From the NCBI RefSeq assembly GCF_943737005.1, contig NZ_CALSFU010000012.1:62001-126000 (forward strand): a stretch of DNA of 64,000 nt, given 5' to 3'. Positions 43,407 through 56,011 of the stretch are shown in pieces. A program made the translations under genes and the position numbers. The stretch is from Achromobacter sp. Marseille-Q4962. Lineage in GTDB: Bacteria; Pseudomonadota; Gammaproteobacteria; Burkholderiales; Burkholderiaceae_B. The notes below the pieces were generated by a model. That model was not told where the DNA came from. It made no database searches and saw nothing but the letters and a program-made list of their open reading frames with translations. Numbering within the stretch: position 1 is the first letter of the stretch; each line of letters opens with the position of its first letter.

Positions 43407-44840
43407 GTGAGCCATAAGAACTTTATCGCCAATGAATGGGTGGCTGCCGCCACCGGAGAAACCATCGACGTCCTGAACCCCTCGGACGGCCAGCCCTTTG
43501 ACGCTATCGCCCGCTCGGGCGAGGAAGACGTGGACCGTGCCGTGCGGGCCGCGCGCGCCGCTTTCGAGGGCGAGTGGGGCCAGATGGCCCCGGCCGCGCG
43601 CAGCCGGCTGCTGATGCGCCTGGCTTTCGCGCTGATCGACCGGCAGGAGGAGCTGGCGCAGATCGAGTCCGCCGACACCGGCAAGCCCATCAAGCAGGCC
43701 CGCGCCGACGCCGCCGCCGTCGCCCGCTACTTCGAGTTCTACGCCGGCGCGGTAGACAAGCTGCACGGCGAAACCATTCCCTATACGCCGGGCTTTACCG
43801 TGCTGACCGTGCGCGAGCCGCATGGCGTCACCGGGCATATCGTGCCCTGGAATTATCCGCTGCAGATCTTCGGCCGCAGCGTGGGCGCGGCCCTGGCGGC
43901 GGGCAACGCCTGCGTGGTGAAGCCGGCCGAAGACGCCTGCCTGTCGCTGCTCAAGGTGGCGGAGATCGCCGCCGAGACGGGGCTGCCTCCCGGCGCGCTG
44001 AATATCTGCACGGGCTACGGCCACGAAGCCGGCGCGGCCCTGTCCGCCCATCCCGGCATCGACCACATTTCCTTCACCGGCTCGCCCCAGACGGGCAAGC
44101 TGGTGGCCCATGCCGCCGCCGAGAACCACGTGCCGGTCACGCTCGAACTGGGCGGGAAGTCGCCCCAGATCGTGTTCGACGACGCGGACCTGGATGCGGC
44201 CATGCCGGTGCTGGTGGCCGCCATCATCCAGAACGCGGGCCAGACCTGCTCGGCGGGCAGCCGGGTGCTGGTGCAGCGCGGCGTGTACGAAACCGTCATC
44301 AAGCGCCTGTCGGACGCATTCGCCGCCACGGTGACCGGCCCGGCCGCCCAGGACCTGGACGTGGGCCCGCTCATCAATGCGCGCCAGCAGGATCGCGTGC
44401 GCGGTTTCCTGTCCGAGGCCGAATCGCAGGGCATGAAGGTGGCCGCGCGCGGCCAATTGAAGGACGGCGCGCCCGCCGGCGGGTTCTACCAGCCGCCGGT
44501 GCTGTTCCGCGACGTGCCCTGGCAGAGCCGCCTGGCCCAGGAAGAGGTCTTTGGCCCGGTGCTGGCGGCCATTCCGTTCGACACCGAGGAGCAGGCGCTG
44601 GAGATCGCCAACGGCACGCTGTACGGTCTGGTGGCGGGAGTCTGGACGCGCGACGGCGCGCGCCAGTTGCGCCTGGCACGCAAGCTGCGCGCCGGGCAGG
44701 TGTTCGTCAACAACTACGGCGCGGGCGGCGGCGTGGAGCTGCCTTTCGGCGGCTCGCGGCAATCGGGCTACGGCCGCGAGAAGGGCTTCGAGGCGCTGTA
44801 CGGCTTCACCACGCTCAAGACCATCGCGGTGCGCCACTGA
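43407..44840 (+). CDS. NAD(P)-dependent aldehyde dehydrogenase
   Basis: A 477-residue ALDH-superfamily oxidoreductase, oxidising an aldehyde to the acid. The substrate tunnel motif HIVPWNYPL, cofactor VVKPAEDACLS, catalytic Glu in LELGGKSPQI near 247 and catalytic Cys in NAGQTCSAGSR near 280 are all present. The end ELPFGGSRQSGYGREKG is standard. The GTG at 43407 gives HKNFIANEW at the usual place; upstream ATGs in frame would add 19-54 residues with no homology value, and none has a good ribosome site, so the start is somewhat uncertain. Control is probably by the divergent GntR. The aldehyde is unknown; betaine-aldehyde and semialdehyde branches are both possible. Confidence 0.9.
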   Translation: MSHKNFIANEWVAAATGETIDVLNPSDGQPFDAIARSGEEDVDRAVRAARAAFEGEWGQMAPAARSRLLMRLAFALIDRQEELAQIESADTGKPIKQARADAAAVARYFEFYAGAVDKLHGETIPYTPGFTVLTVREPHGVTGHIVPWNYPLQIFGRSVGAALAAGNACVVKPAEDACLSLLKVAEIAAETGLPPGALNICTGYGHEAGAALSAHPGIDHISFTGSPQTGKLVAHAAAENHVPVTLELGGKSPQIVFDDADLDAAMPVLVAAIIQNAGQTCSAGSRVLVQRGVYETVIKRLSDAFAATVTGPAAQDLDVGPLINARQQDRVRGFLSEAESQGMKVAARGQLKDGAPAGGFYQPPVLFRDVPWQSRLAQEEVFGPVLAAIPFDTEEQALEIANGTLYGLVAGVWTRDGARQLRLARKLRAGQVFVNNYGAGGGVELPFGGSRQSGYGREKGFEALYGFTTLKTIAVRH

Positions 44841-44907
44841 ACGCGGCGGCGGATCCCCGGACGGCGCGGCCGGCTGGCAAAATATCGGTTACCGTTGATG
44901 TTTTGCC

Positions 44908-44928
44908 TGCGGGGCGCGCCGCCCCGCA
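44908..44928 (+). promoter_or_regulatory. Strong hairpin just upstream of riboflavin synthase
   Basis: TGCGGGGCG-CGC-CGCCCCGCA, a perfect 9-bp stem with a 3-base loop, ending 12 bases before the ATG and four before AGGAT, the likely ribosome site. No U-run follows, so it is more likely a translation-influencing 5' UTR element or mRNA-stability hairpin than a terminator. It is not an FMN riboswitch: the gap is only 100 bases and lacks that structure. Confidence 0.4.
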
Positions 44929-44940
44929 TTCAGGATCCGT

Positions 44941-45642
44941 ATGTTCACAGGTATTGTTCAAGGCACCGCCGCCATTGCGGGCATCGCCGACCGCGAGGGC
45001 CTGCGCACCTTCACGCTGGATTTTCCGCCGGGCTTCTGCGCCGACCTGGCCGTGGGCGCCAGCGTGTCCACCGACGGCGTCTGCCTCACGGTAACTGAAA
45101 TCCTGGGGCCGGACCGCGCCACTTTCGATGTCATGCTGCAAAGCCTGGCCATCACCACGCTGGGCGCCTACCGGAAAGGCGGCCGCGTCAACGTGGAGCG
45201 GGCGGCCAAGGACGGCGCCGAAATCGGCGGCCACCCTTTGTCGGGCCACGTGGATTTCACCTCGCGCGTCCTGGAGGTGGACGCGTCCGACACCAACTGC
45301 CGCATGCGCTTCGACATTCCCGAGGCGTTTCGCAAATACGTTTTCGCCAAGGGCTACATCGCCATCAACGGGGCCAGCCTGACAGTGTCCGAGGTGAACC
45401 GCGCCGAGGGCTGGTTCGAGGTGTGGCTCATTCCGGAAACCCGGCGCATGACCGTCTTCGAGGACAAGCGGCCGGGCGATCTGGTGAACATCGAAATCGA
45501 GCGCGGCACGCAGGTCATGGTGGACACCGTGCGCGAGGCCGTGCAGGAAAGCCTGGGGCGCCTGCAGCCGGTGCTGGAAGCCATCCTGAAGGAAAAGGGG
45601 CTGGCGCTGGAAGACTTCGCGAGCCCCCGGCCCAAGGGCTGA
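44941..45642 (+). CDS. ribE: Riboflavin synthase alpha subunit
   Basis: A 233-residue riboflavin synthase, which makes riboflavin and pyrimidine from two 6,7-dimethyl-8-ribityllumazines. The two tandem barrel domains are recognisable: MFTGIVQGTA with DGVCLTVTE, then GGHPLSGHVD and INGASLTVSEV, and the E. coli-like end IPETRRMTVFEDKRPGDLVNIEIERGTQVMVDTV. The tail is about 20 residues longer than in E. coli. The rib operon is not nearby, so this is a stand-alone gene, and another copy could exist elsewhere in the genome. The name ribE/ribC differs between species; function is well supported. Confidence 0.93.
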   Translation: MFTGIVQGTAAIAGIADREGLRTFTLDFPPGFCADLAVGASVSTDGVCLTVTEILGPDRATFDVMLQSLAITTLGAYRKGGRVNVERAAKDGAEIGGHPLSGHVDFTSRVLEVDASDTNCRMRFDIPEAFRKYVFAKGYIAINGASLTVSEVNRAEGWFEVWLIPETRRMTVFEDKRPGDLVNIEIERGTQVMVDTVREAVQESLGRLQPVLEAILKEKGLALEDFASPRPKG

Positions 45643-45659
45643 TTTTTCCGGTTTCCGGA

Positions 45660-45702
45660 CGGCGGCGCGGGCCGCGGCAGTTCGCCGCGGCCCGCGCCGC
45701 CG
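45660..45702. terminator. Very stable GC hairpin between ribE and the chemoreceptor gene
   Basis: A perfect 18-bp stem (45660-45677 with 45685-45702) closing a CAGTTCG loop. Both flanking genes converge on it, so it could end transcription from either side or protect mRNA ends. There is no U-run on either side, so a Rho-independent role is uncertain. Confidence 0.5.
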
Positions 45703-45710
45703 CTGTCCAG

Positions 45711-45735
45711 GCCCGGCCCGGCCCGGCCCGGCCCG
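45711..45735. repeat. Pentanucleotide tandem repeat (GCCCG)5
   Basis: Five exact GCCCG copies, with degraded copies continuing to about 45770. It lies between the hairpin and the end of the chemoreceptor gene. Repeats of this kind can change copy number by slippage; here it is outside coding sequence. Confidence 0.8.
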
Positions 45736-45756
45736 GCCAGGTCAGGCCCGGCCGGG

Positions 45757-47398
45757 TCAGGCCCGCCCGAGCGCGGCGGCGGGCGCGTTCAGCGCCCCGC
45801 CGTGCTTGCGCACCTCCAGCGAGCCGGCATTCATGTCGATGACATCGGCCGGCGAAATCTTGAAGATGTGCACGGCCTGGCGCAGATGCTGCGCCTGCTC
45901 TTCCAGCGACTTGGACGCGGCGGCCGCCTGTTCGACCAGCGCCGCGTTCTGCTGGGTGACGTTATCCATTTGCGACACCGCGAGGTTGACCTGGTCGATG
46001 CCCACCGATTGCTCTTCGGAGGCGGCGCTGATCTCGCCCATGATGTCGGCCACGCGCGCCACGGACGTCACCAGGTCGTTCATGGTGGCGCCGGCGCGTT
46101 CGACCTGTTCGGAGCCGGCCCGCACGGAGGCGGCCGAATCGGGTGATGAGATTCTTGATTTCCTTGGCAGCCTGGGCGCTGCGCTGGGCCAGGGCGCGCA
46201 CCTCGCCCGCGACCACGGCGAAACCCTTGCCCTGGTCGCCCGCGCGCGCCGCTTCCACCGCCGCGTTGAGCGCGAGGATGTTGGTCTGGAAGGCGATGCC
46301 GTCGATGACCGACACGATTTCGACGATCTTGCCCGAGCTCGTGGCGATGCCTTCCATGGTCTGCACGACTTCGGCCATGACGGCGCTGCCGCGGCCGGCG
46401 GCCTCGGACGCGCCGCCCGCCAGCGCATTGGCCTGGCGCGCGTTTTCGGCGTTCTGCTTGACGGTGGCGGCAAGCTGCTCCATGGAGGCGGCCGTTTCTT
46501 CCAGCGAGGCGGCCTGTTCTTCGGTGCGGCGCGACAGGTCCATGTTGCCGGCGGCGATCTGCTGCGCGCCCACGGTGATTTCCTCGACGCCGCGATAGAC
46601 GGAAGACACGGTGCGCGTCAGCGCCTCCTGCATGCGCTTGATGGCGGCGAACATCTGGCCGATTTCGTTGGCGCTGCGCACCTCGATGCGCGCGGTGAGA
46701 TCGTCCTGGGCGATGCGCTCGAAGTGCGCGCCGGCTTCCTGCAGGGGCTGCAGCACCACCTTGCGCATGAAGGTCCAGCCCAGGACGGTGAGCGCCACGC
46801 AGATCAGCACCATGGCGATGGCGATGGCGCGGGCGCGGGCATAATCGCGCGCGGCGTCGGTCACCATGGTGTTGGTGATTCTGTCGATGGCCTCGAGGAA
46901 TGCCATGGCGGCGGCGTTGAACTCGGAGGTGACGGCGCGGGATTGGGCCGCGAGCTTCTGGAAACTGGCGGGGTCCTGGGCGGCCAGCGCCTCCACCTGG
47001 GCGTCGACGGCGGCCTGGTAGCGCTCGTAGGCCTGGGTCAGGGCGGCCACGTGGTCCCGGGTGCCGTCGAGCTGCGGCGCGTCGATGAAATCCCGCAGGC
47101 GGGCCGCGGCTTGCGCGTGCATGGCGGTCGCGCGCTGCAGGTCGGCGGCGGCCTGCTTGGAATCTCCCTGCTGCAGGTCCATGTACGCGTTCGCCATGAT
47201 CAGCCGCGCCCGCAGGAAGACCAGGTAGGCGTTGCTGAGCTCGATGGCCTGCAGGGAATAGCTGTCGTTGACGGCGGCCAGGTTCTGGTTGCTGGTGCGC
47301 AGGCTCATCCAGGCGGTGCCGTTGGACACGAACATGGCGCCCGCCAGCAGCAGCAACAGGGCGAGCATGCCGCGGCGCAGGGTGATATTTCTGAACAT
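45757..47398 (-). pseudogene. Methyl-accepting chemotaxis protein, single-base frameshift
   Basis: An MCP of about 547 residues if the frame is restored. First helix near residues 8-30, four-helix-type periplasmic domain, second helix [20 protein letters not shown] near 195-215, HAMP, then the cytoplasmic signalling domain with the hairpin tip [44 protein letters not shown]. After KEIKNLIT the frame shifts: the expected [24 protein letters not shown] continues in the next frame to a stop at 45757. One extra C (minus strand) in the three-base run 46141-46143 explains this exactly. As sequenced, the protein would end in about 50 unrelated residues and lose part of the second methylation helix. 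GGAG precedes the ATG. It may be a true mutation or a sequencing error. Confidence 0.85.
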
Positions 47399-47465
47399 CG
47401 GGGGGCTCCAGAGGGTGGGACGCAGGCATGGAAAGAGCGCCCGCGCGGGAAAACAGGCGGCGGGG

Positions 47466-47780
47466 TCAGGCTTCGGTGCGGGCGCGCAGGCGTTTCCAGA
47501 CGTCGGCGGGGATGAGGGCCGACAGCCATTGCTCGCGCAGCGTGAGGATGTCGTCGGACAAGGATGTGCCCAGCACCATGGCGTAGCTGCCTTCCAGCGA
47601 GGCGGCCAGCGATTCCTCGATGCGGGCCCGCAGTTCGGGCTCGCCGCAGAGCGCGCCGTGCACGCCGACCATGACGGTGCGCAGCGCCTCGAGCTGCGCG
47701 TGGTTGTGCGCGATGATTTCGGCGAGCTTGTGGACGGTTTCGGTGAGCGTCAGCAGCAGCTCGCGTTCTTGGTTCTCCAT
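47466..47780 (-). CDS. Small hypothetical protein co-transcribed with the chemoreceptor
   Basis: A 104-residue, helix-rich cytoplasmic protein ([38 protein letters not shown]) that I do not recognise. AGGAGG lies ten bases before the ATG. It lies 67 bases upstream of the chemoreceptor gene on the same strand, so the two form a likely operon. The helical N-terminus could be a small coiled-coil regulator or receptor accessory. The C-terminal half repeats a helical pattern [21 protein letters not shown]. Confidence 0.6.
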   Translation of the reverse strand: MENQERELLLTLTETVHKLAEIIAHNHAQLEALRTVMVGVHGALCGEPELRARIEESLAASLEGSYAMVLGTSLSDDILTLREQWLSALIPADVWKRLRARTEA

Positions 47781-47834
47781 GGCCCGAATTCCTCCTGGTG
47801 GCTCGGCGGTGGCCTGTGCTGGGCACAGCAATGC

Positions 47835-47861
47835 AATATTTCTGAAAGGTGCGGAAATATT
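47835..47861. promoter_or_regulatory. Inverted repeat upstream of the chemoreceptor operon
   Basis: AATATTTC-N11-GAAATATT, perfect 8-bp arms in an AT-rich patch 55 bases upstream of the small gene at 47780. A second small dyad TAAGA-AAAC-TCTTA lies further upstream near 47893. Both are candidate control sites for the operon. Confidence 0.4.
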
Positions 47862-47991
47862 TTGCAATCTTGAGGGAGGAGCGGGCCACCATGGATAAGA
47901 GTTTTCTTAAACTCGGGCTGGCGTGAGGCGGGGCCGCGTGCGGGGGCCGTGCCGGCCGGGCCTACAATGGGCCGCACTTCGAGAGGCAAAC

Positions 47992-48576
47992 ATGACCACG
48001 GTGTCCGATATCAGGCTCAGGCCGCTGGAGCGCGGCGATCTGCATTTTGTGCACAAGATCAACAACAACGACGTCATCATGCGTTACTGGTTCGAAGAGC
48101 CCTACGAGGCCTACGACGAGCTGGTGGCACTGTACGACCGCCACCTGCACGACCAGAGCGAGCGCCGTTTCATCATCGAGCACGACACGGGGCAGCCGGC
48201 CGGCCTGGTGGAACTGGTCGAGATCGACTACATCCACCGGCGGGCGGAGTTCCAGATCATCATCGCGCCGAGCTTCCAGGGCAGGGGCTACGCCAAGGCG
48301 GCCACGCGCATCGCGGTGGGCTACGCCTTCCGCGTGCTCAACCTGCACAAGGTCTATCTGGTGGTGGACAAGGAAAACGCCGCCGCCGTGCACATCTACG
48401 AGCGTTGCGGCTTCAAGGTGGAAGGGCTGCTGCGCGAGGAGTTCTTTTCCAACGGCGCCTACCGCGACGCCTACCGCATGTCGATCCTGCAGGACGACCA
48501 CCTGAGGGACGTGGGCCCGGGCGCGGCGGACGCGCCCGTGCTGCGAGACTGGCCCCAGGAGGAGCAGGCCGGCTGA
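47992..48576 (+). CDS. speG: Spermidine N1-acetyltransferase
   Basis: A 194-residue GNAT acetyltransferase closely resembling E. coli Spe[45 protein letters not shown] and [34 protein letters not shown] (acetyl-CoA loop QGRGYA), then [30 protein letters not shown], are all in the SpeG pattern. It acetylates spermidine and spermine at excess polyamine or under stress, in the cytoplasm, as a dodecamer in relatives. GAGAGG stands before the ATG; the upstream frame is open but unlikely coding. The last 20 residues are divergent from E. coli. Confidence 0.93.
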   Translation: MTTVSDIRLRPLERGDLHFVHKINNNDVIMRYWFEEPYEAYDELVALYDRHLHDQSERRFIIEHDTGQPAGLVELVEIDYIHRRAEFQIIIAPSFQGRGYAKAATRIAVGYAFRVLNLHKVYLVVDKENAAAVHIYERCGFKVEGLLREEFFSNGAYRDAYRMSILQDDHLRDVGPGAADAPVLRDWPQEEQAG

Positions 48577-48595
48577 GGCCGCCGGCCCGCGCTTT

Positions 48596-50959
<2,364 letters not shown>

Positions 50960-50992
50960 GGCGTATGAGGCTCCGATAAGCTGGACGACGCT

Positions 50993-51023
50993 ATTGCACA
51001 CCTTGGAGTTACTATAGGGTCAA
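50993..51023 (-). promoter_or_regulatory. MerR-controlled promoter of the metal ATPase
   Basis: On the minus strand TTGACC (51023-51018) and TGCAAT (50998-50993) are separated by 19 bases, the over-long spacer typical of MerR-activated promoters. The spacer contains CTATAGTAACTCCAAGG, close to the PbrR/CadR operator as I remember it. The regulator gene starts 36 bases to the other side. Confidence 0.7.
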
Positions 51024-51059
51024 GTAACGATCCCAGCGGGCCCGGCCCGGGAGGCAGCG

Positions 51060-51494
51060 ATGAGAATTGGCGAATTGGCTTCGGCGGCCGGCACCACGGT
51101 CGAGACGGTCAGGTACTACGAGAAAGAGGGGCTGCTGCCTGCGCCGCAGCGCAGCCTGAACAATTACCGCAGCTACGGGCAGGCCCATCTGGACCGCCTG
51201 CGGCTGATCCGCAACTGCCGGGCGCTGGACATGACGCAGGACGAAATCCGCGCCATTTTGTCGCTGGCCGACGACCACCAGAGCGGCTGCGGCCCCATCA
51301 ACGAGCTGTTCGACGAACATATCGCGCACGTGGACGAGCGCATCGCCGAGCTGACCCATCTCAAGACGCAGCTGATGGAAATCCGGCAGCGCTGCCTGCG
51401 CGCGCGGCCCGACGCCGAAGACTGCGGCATTCTGCATGGCCTGTCCGAGATGCAGGTCGAAGAGCGCCAGGAGCGCCACACGCACCTGGGCTGA
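51060..51494 (+). CDS. cadR: MerR-family Cd(II)/Pb(II)-responsive regulator
   Basis: A 144-residue MerR activator: MRIGELASAAGTTVETVRYYEKEGLLPAPQRS forms the winged helix. The metal-binding pattern of the CadR/PbrR branch is present: Cys in SGCGPINELFDEHIAHVDERIAEL (about residue 77), Cys in IRQRCLRAR and Cys in AEDCGIL. The tail ERHTHLG includes His. It is divergent from the P-type ATPase and should activate it when Cd or Pb is bound. Name cadR versus pbrR cannot be separated by sequence alone. Confidence 0.92.
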   Translation: MRIGELASAAGTTVETVRYYEKEGLLPAPQRSLNNYRSYGQAHLDRLRLIRNCRALDMTQDEIRAILSLADDHQSGCGPINELFDEHIAHVDERIAELTHLKTQLMEIRQRCLRARPDAEDCGILHGLSEMQVEERQERHTHLG

Positions 51495-51508
51495 CCCGCG
51501 GCCGATAA

Positions 51509-51541
51509 CCGCGGCCGGGGCGTGGAGATGCCCGGCCGCGG
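51509..51541. terminator. Hairpin downstream of the MerR gene
   Basis: Perfect 11-bp stem CCGCGGCCGGG / CCCGGCCGCGG with an 11-base loop, 15 bases after the MerR stop. No U-run, so termination is possible but not certain. Confidence 0.45.
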
Positions 51542-51608
51542 CGGCGCCGTGGCGTATCATGAGAATCTGTTTCTTTACCATTTACGACGTTTGCGCACCC
51601 ACCTGCCC

Positions 51609-52202
51609 ATGACTTCCTCCACTGCCGTCACGCCCCTGCACGCCCTTGCTTCCCGCCGTTCGGTCAAGTTCCTGCGCGCGCCCGCGCCCAAGCCCGAAGA
51701 GCTCGACCAGATCCTGCAGACCGCCATGTCGGCCCCGGACCACGGCAAGCTGCGTCCGTGGCGCTTCGTGCTGATCCGCGGCGAAGCCATCGGCAAGCTG
51801 GCGGACCTGGCGCTGGCCGCCGTGAAGGAAAGCGGCGATCCGCGCATGACGCCGGAAAAGGAAAAGGCCGTGCGCGAATGGATGGCGGCGGTGCCGCTGT
51901 TCATCGGCGTGGCGCAGAAGATCGCCCACGACAACACCAAGATTCCCGAGCAGGAGCAGTTGCTGGCCACGGGCGCGGCCGCGATGAACCTGTTGAACGC
52001 GGTGCACATGCTGGGCTATGGCGCATTCTGGAGCACGGGCATGGGCACATATGTGGAGGCGGTGCAGGAGGCCCTGGGGCTGGACCCGCTGGACTACCGC
52101 TTCCTGGGTTTTCTGGCCGTGGGCACGCCCGCCTGCGCCGTGCCTCAGGTCGAGCGTCCGGACTTCCGCGATTACGTCACGGAATGGACCGGCCCGAAAT
52201 AA
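51609..52202 (+). CDS. Nitroreductase family protein, YdjA-like
   Basis: A 197-residue FMN-dependent oxidoreductase. LASRRSVKFLRAPAPKPEELDQILQTAMSAPDHGKLRPWRFVLI is the FMN-binding N-terminus, and GAAAMNLLNAVHMLGYGAFWSTG and FLGFLAVGTPA are typical of the short YdjA branch, which acts as a homodimer with NAD(P)H. The physiological substrate of this branch is unclear. The frame is open further upstream but the conserved part begins after this ATG. It is a separate unit before the bkd operon. Confidence 0.9.
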   Translation: MTSSTAVTPLHALASRRSVKFLRAPAPKPEELDQILQTAMSAPDHGKLRPWRFVLIRGEAIGKLADLALAAVKESGDPRMTPEKEKAVREWMAAVPLFIGVAQKIAHDNTKIPEQEQLLATGAAAMNLLNAVHMLGYGAFWSTGMGTYVEAVQEALGLDPLDYRFLGFLAVGTPACAVPQVERPDFRDYVTEWTGPK

Positions 52203-52376
52203 GCGGACAGCCCCGGCCCGGCACATCCCGCACCGCCATGGGCGCGATGTGCGGGGACGCTCCCCTGTGCTAATCTCCTCGGGTCCGCGCATGGCTTATC
52301 CCTTATGCGCGGACGGCGACGGCGGCGCGCGGGCCATCCCTCCGCGCGGCGCCTTGTACAGAAGAAAGACGCATGA

Positions 52377-53633
<1,257 letters not shown>

Positions 53634-53635
53634 TC

Positions 53636-54679
53636 ATGGCTATCGATAACAACGCTGGTCCGGCCTCCGTGTCGATGACCATGATCCAGGCTTTGCGCTC
53701 GGCCATGGATGTCATGCTGGAGCGCGACGGCAACGTGGTGGTGTTCGGCCAGGACGTGGGCTATTTCGGCGGGGTGTTCCGCTGCACCGAAGGGTTGCAG
53801 GCCAAGTACGGCGCCTCGCGCGTGTTCGACACGCCCATTTCCGAGGGCGGCATCGTGGGCGTGGCGGTGGGCATGGGCGCCTACGGCCTGCGTCCCGTGT
53901 GCGAAATCCAGTTCGCCGACTACTTCTATCCGGCCTCCGACCAGATCGTGTCGGAGGCCGCGCGCCTGCGCTACCGCTCGGTGGGCGAGTTCATCGCGCC
54001 CATGACCATCCGCATGCCTTGCGGCGGCGGCATTTATGGCGGGCAGACGCACAGCCAGAGTCCCGAGGCCATGTTCACGCAGGTCTGCGGCCTGCGCACC
54101 GTGATGCCGTCCAACCCCTACGACGCCAAGGGCCTGCTCATCGCCGCCATCGAGAACGACGATCCGGTGATCTTCCTGGAGCCCAAGCGCCTGTACAACG
54201 GTCCCTTCGACGGCCACCACGACCGGCCCGTCACGCCCTGGACCGGGCGGCCGGGCAGCATGGTGCCCACGGGCTACTACACCGTGCCCCTGGAAAGCGC
54301 CGCCATCGTGCGGCCGGGCTCGGCGCTCACCGTGCTCACCTATGGCACCACCGTGCACGTCTCGGCGACGGCCGCCGAGGAAACCGGCATCGACGCCGAG
54401 ATCATCGACCTGCGCAGCCTGTGGCCGCTGGACCTGGAAACCATCGTGAACTCGGTCAGGAAGACCGGCCGCTGCGTGGTGGTGCACGAGGCCACGCGCA
54501 CCTGCGGCTTCGGCGCCGAGCTGGTGGCCCTGGTCCAGGAACATTGCTTCCATCACCTGGAGGCGCCCGTGGAACGCGTGACGGGGTGGGACACCCCGTA
54601 TCCGCACGCGCAGGAATGGGCGTACTTCCCCGGCCCGCGCCGGGTCGGCGAAGCGTTCAAACGCACGATGGAGGTGTGA
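53636..54679 (+). CDS. bkdA2: Branched-chain 2-oxoacid dehydrogenase E1 beta
   Basis: A 347-residue E1 beta subunit. FGQDVGYFGGVFRCTEGLQAKYGASRVFDTPISEGGIVGVAVGMGAYGLRPVCEIQFADYFYPASDQIVSEAARLRYRS is the family core. The active-site His is in QTHSQSPEA. Forms the alpha2-beta2 E1 heterotetramer. Two bases after E1 alpha, one base before E2. Confidence 0.96.
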   Translation: MAIDNNAGPASVSMTMIQALRSAMDVMLERDGNVVVFGQDVGYFGGVFRCTEGLQAKYGASRVFDTPISEGGIVGVAVGMGAYGLRPVCEIQFADYFYPASDQIVSEAARLRYRSVGEFIAPMTIRMPCGGGIYGGQTHSQSPEAMFTQVCGLRTVMPSNPYDAKGLLIAAIENDDPVIFLEPKRLYNGPFDGHHDRPVTPWTGRPGSMVPTGYYTVPLESAAIVRPGSALTVLTYGTTVHVSATAAEETGIDAEIIDLRSLWPLDLETIVNSVRKTGRCVVVHEATRTCGFGAELVALVQEHCFHHLEAPVERVTGWDTPYPHAQEWAYFPGPRRVGEAFKRTMEV

Positions 54680-54680
54680 G

Positions 54681-56009
54681 ATGGGGATTCATGTCATCAA
54701 GATGCCCGACATCGGCGAAGGCATTGCCGAGGTCGAACTGGTGGGCTGGCACGTCAAGGTGGGCGACGAGGTCGCCGAAGACCAGCCGCTGGCCGACGTC
54801 ATGACCGACAAGGCCACGGTGGAGATTCCCTCGCCCGTGGTGGGCAAGGTAGTGTCGCTGGGCGGCGAAGTCGGCCAGGTGATGACCGTGGGCAGCGAGC
54901 TGATCCGGCTGGAGGTGGAAGGCGAGGGCAACGAGAAGCCGGGCGCCGCGCCGGCAGCCGCACCCGCGCATCCCAAGGCGGCGCCCGCCGCGCCGGCGGC
55001 CAGGCCCGCGACCGGGCCCGCGACCGGGCCCGAGTCCCGGCGCGAGCCGGCCGCCCGCGAACCCGCGCCGCCGCCCGCGCCGCGCATCCCGCGCGAGCGG
55101 CCCGCCGCAGCGCCCGCCGCCGCGCGCCAGCCGGGCGAAAAACCGCTGGCCTCGCCCGCGGTGCGCAAGCGCGCCTGGGACCTGGGCATCGAGCTGCGCT
55201 ACGTGCCGGGCAGCGGCCCGGCCGGGCGCATCCTGCACGAAGACCTGGATGCCTACCTGAAGTCGTCCGGGAGCGGCCAGGCCGTCCGCGGCGGCGCCTA
55301 TGCGCAGCGCCACGACGAGGAAGCGGTGCCCGTCATCGGTCTGCGGCGCAAGATCGCGCAGAAGATGCAGGAGTCCAAGCGCCGCATCCCGCATTTCAGC
55401 TACGTCGAGGAAATCGACGTGACCGAGCTCGAAGCGCTGCGCGCGCAGCTCAACCAGCGCTGGGGCGAGTCGCGCGGCAAGCTCACGCTGCTGCCGTTCC
55501 TGGCCCGGGCCATGGTGATCGCGCTGCGCGACTTCCCGCAGATCAATGCGCGCTACGACGACGAAGCGGGCGTGGTGACGCGCTACGGCGCAGTGCACCT
55601 GGGCATCGCCACCCAGAGCGACGGCGGCCTCATGGTGCCCGTGATGCGCCACGCCGAGGCGCGCGACCTCTGGTCCATGGCCGACGAAATCGCGCGGCTG
55701 GCGCAGGCGGTGCGCGCCGGCGCGGCCACCCGCGACGAGCTGTCCGGGTCCACCATCACCATCACCAGCCTGGGGCCGCTGGGCGGCATCGTCACCACTC
55801 CCGTCATCAACCATCCCGAGGTGGGCATCGTCGGCGTGAACCGCATCGTGGAACGCCCGGCCTTCAAGGAAGGCGCGGTGGTGGCGCGCAAACTGATGAA
55901 CCTGTCCTCCTCGTTCGACCACCGTGTGGTCGACGGCATGGACGCGGCGCGCTTCATCCAGGCCGTGCGCGCGCTGCTGGAACAACCCGCGCTGCTTTTC
56001 GTGGAGTGA
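54681..56009 (+). CDS. bkdB: Branched-chain 2-oxoacid dehydrogenase E2 (lipoyl acyltransferase)
   Basis: A 442-residue core enzyme. One lipoyl domain (1-80) with the lipoylated Lys44 in TDKATVEIP. Then a long Ala/Pro-rich linker with direct GPAT repeats, a peripheral subunit-binding domain ([33 protein letters not shown]) and the catalytic domain with [10 protein letters not shown], whose His and Asp are catalytic. It transfers the acyl group to CoA. One base after E1 beta. Confidence 0.96.
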   Translation: MGIHVIKMPDIGEGIAEVELVGWHVKVGDEVAEDQPLADVMTDKATVEIPSPVVGKVVSLGGEVGQVMTVGSELIRLEVEGEGNEKPGAAPAAAPAHPKAAPAAPAARPATGPATGPESRREPAAREPAPPPAPRIPRERPAAAPAAARQPGEKPLASPAVRKRAWDLGIELRYVPGSGPAGRILHEDLDAYLKSSGSGQAVRGGAYAQRHDEEAVPVIGLRRKIAQKMQESKRRIPHFSYVEEIDVTELEALRAQLNQRWGESRGKLTLLPFLARAMVIALRDFPQINARYDDEAGVVTRYGAVHLGIATQSDGGLMVPVMRHAEARDLWSMADEIARLAQAVRAGAATRDELSGSTITITSLGPLGGIVTTPVINHPEVGIVGVNRIVERPAFKEGAVVARKLMNLSSSFDHRVVDGMDAARFIQAVRALLEQPALLFVE

Positions 56010-56011
56010 TC

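Noticed and set aside
44841-44940. FMN riboswitch before riboflavin synthase
   Set aside because: The 100-base gap is too short and shows only one simple hairpin, not the multi-branched RFN element.
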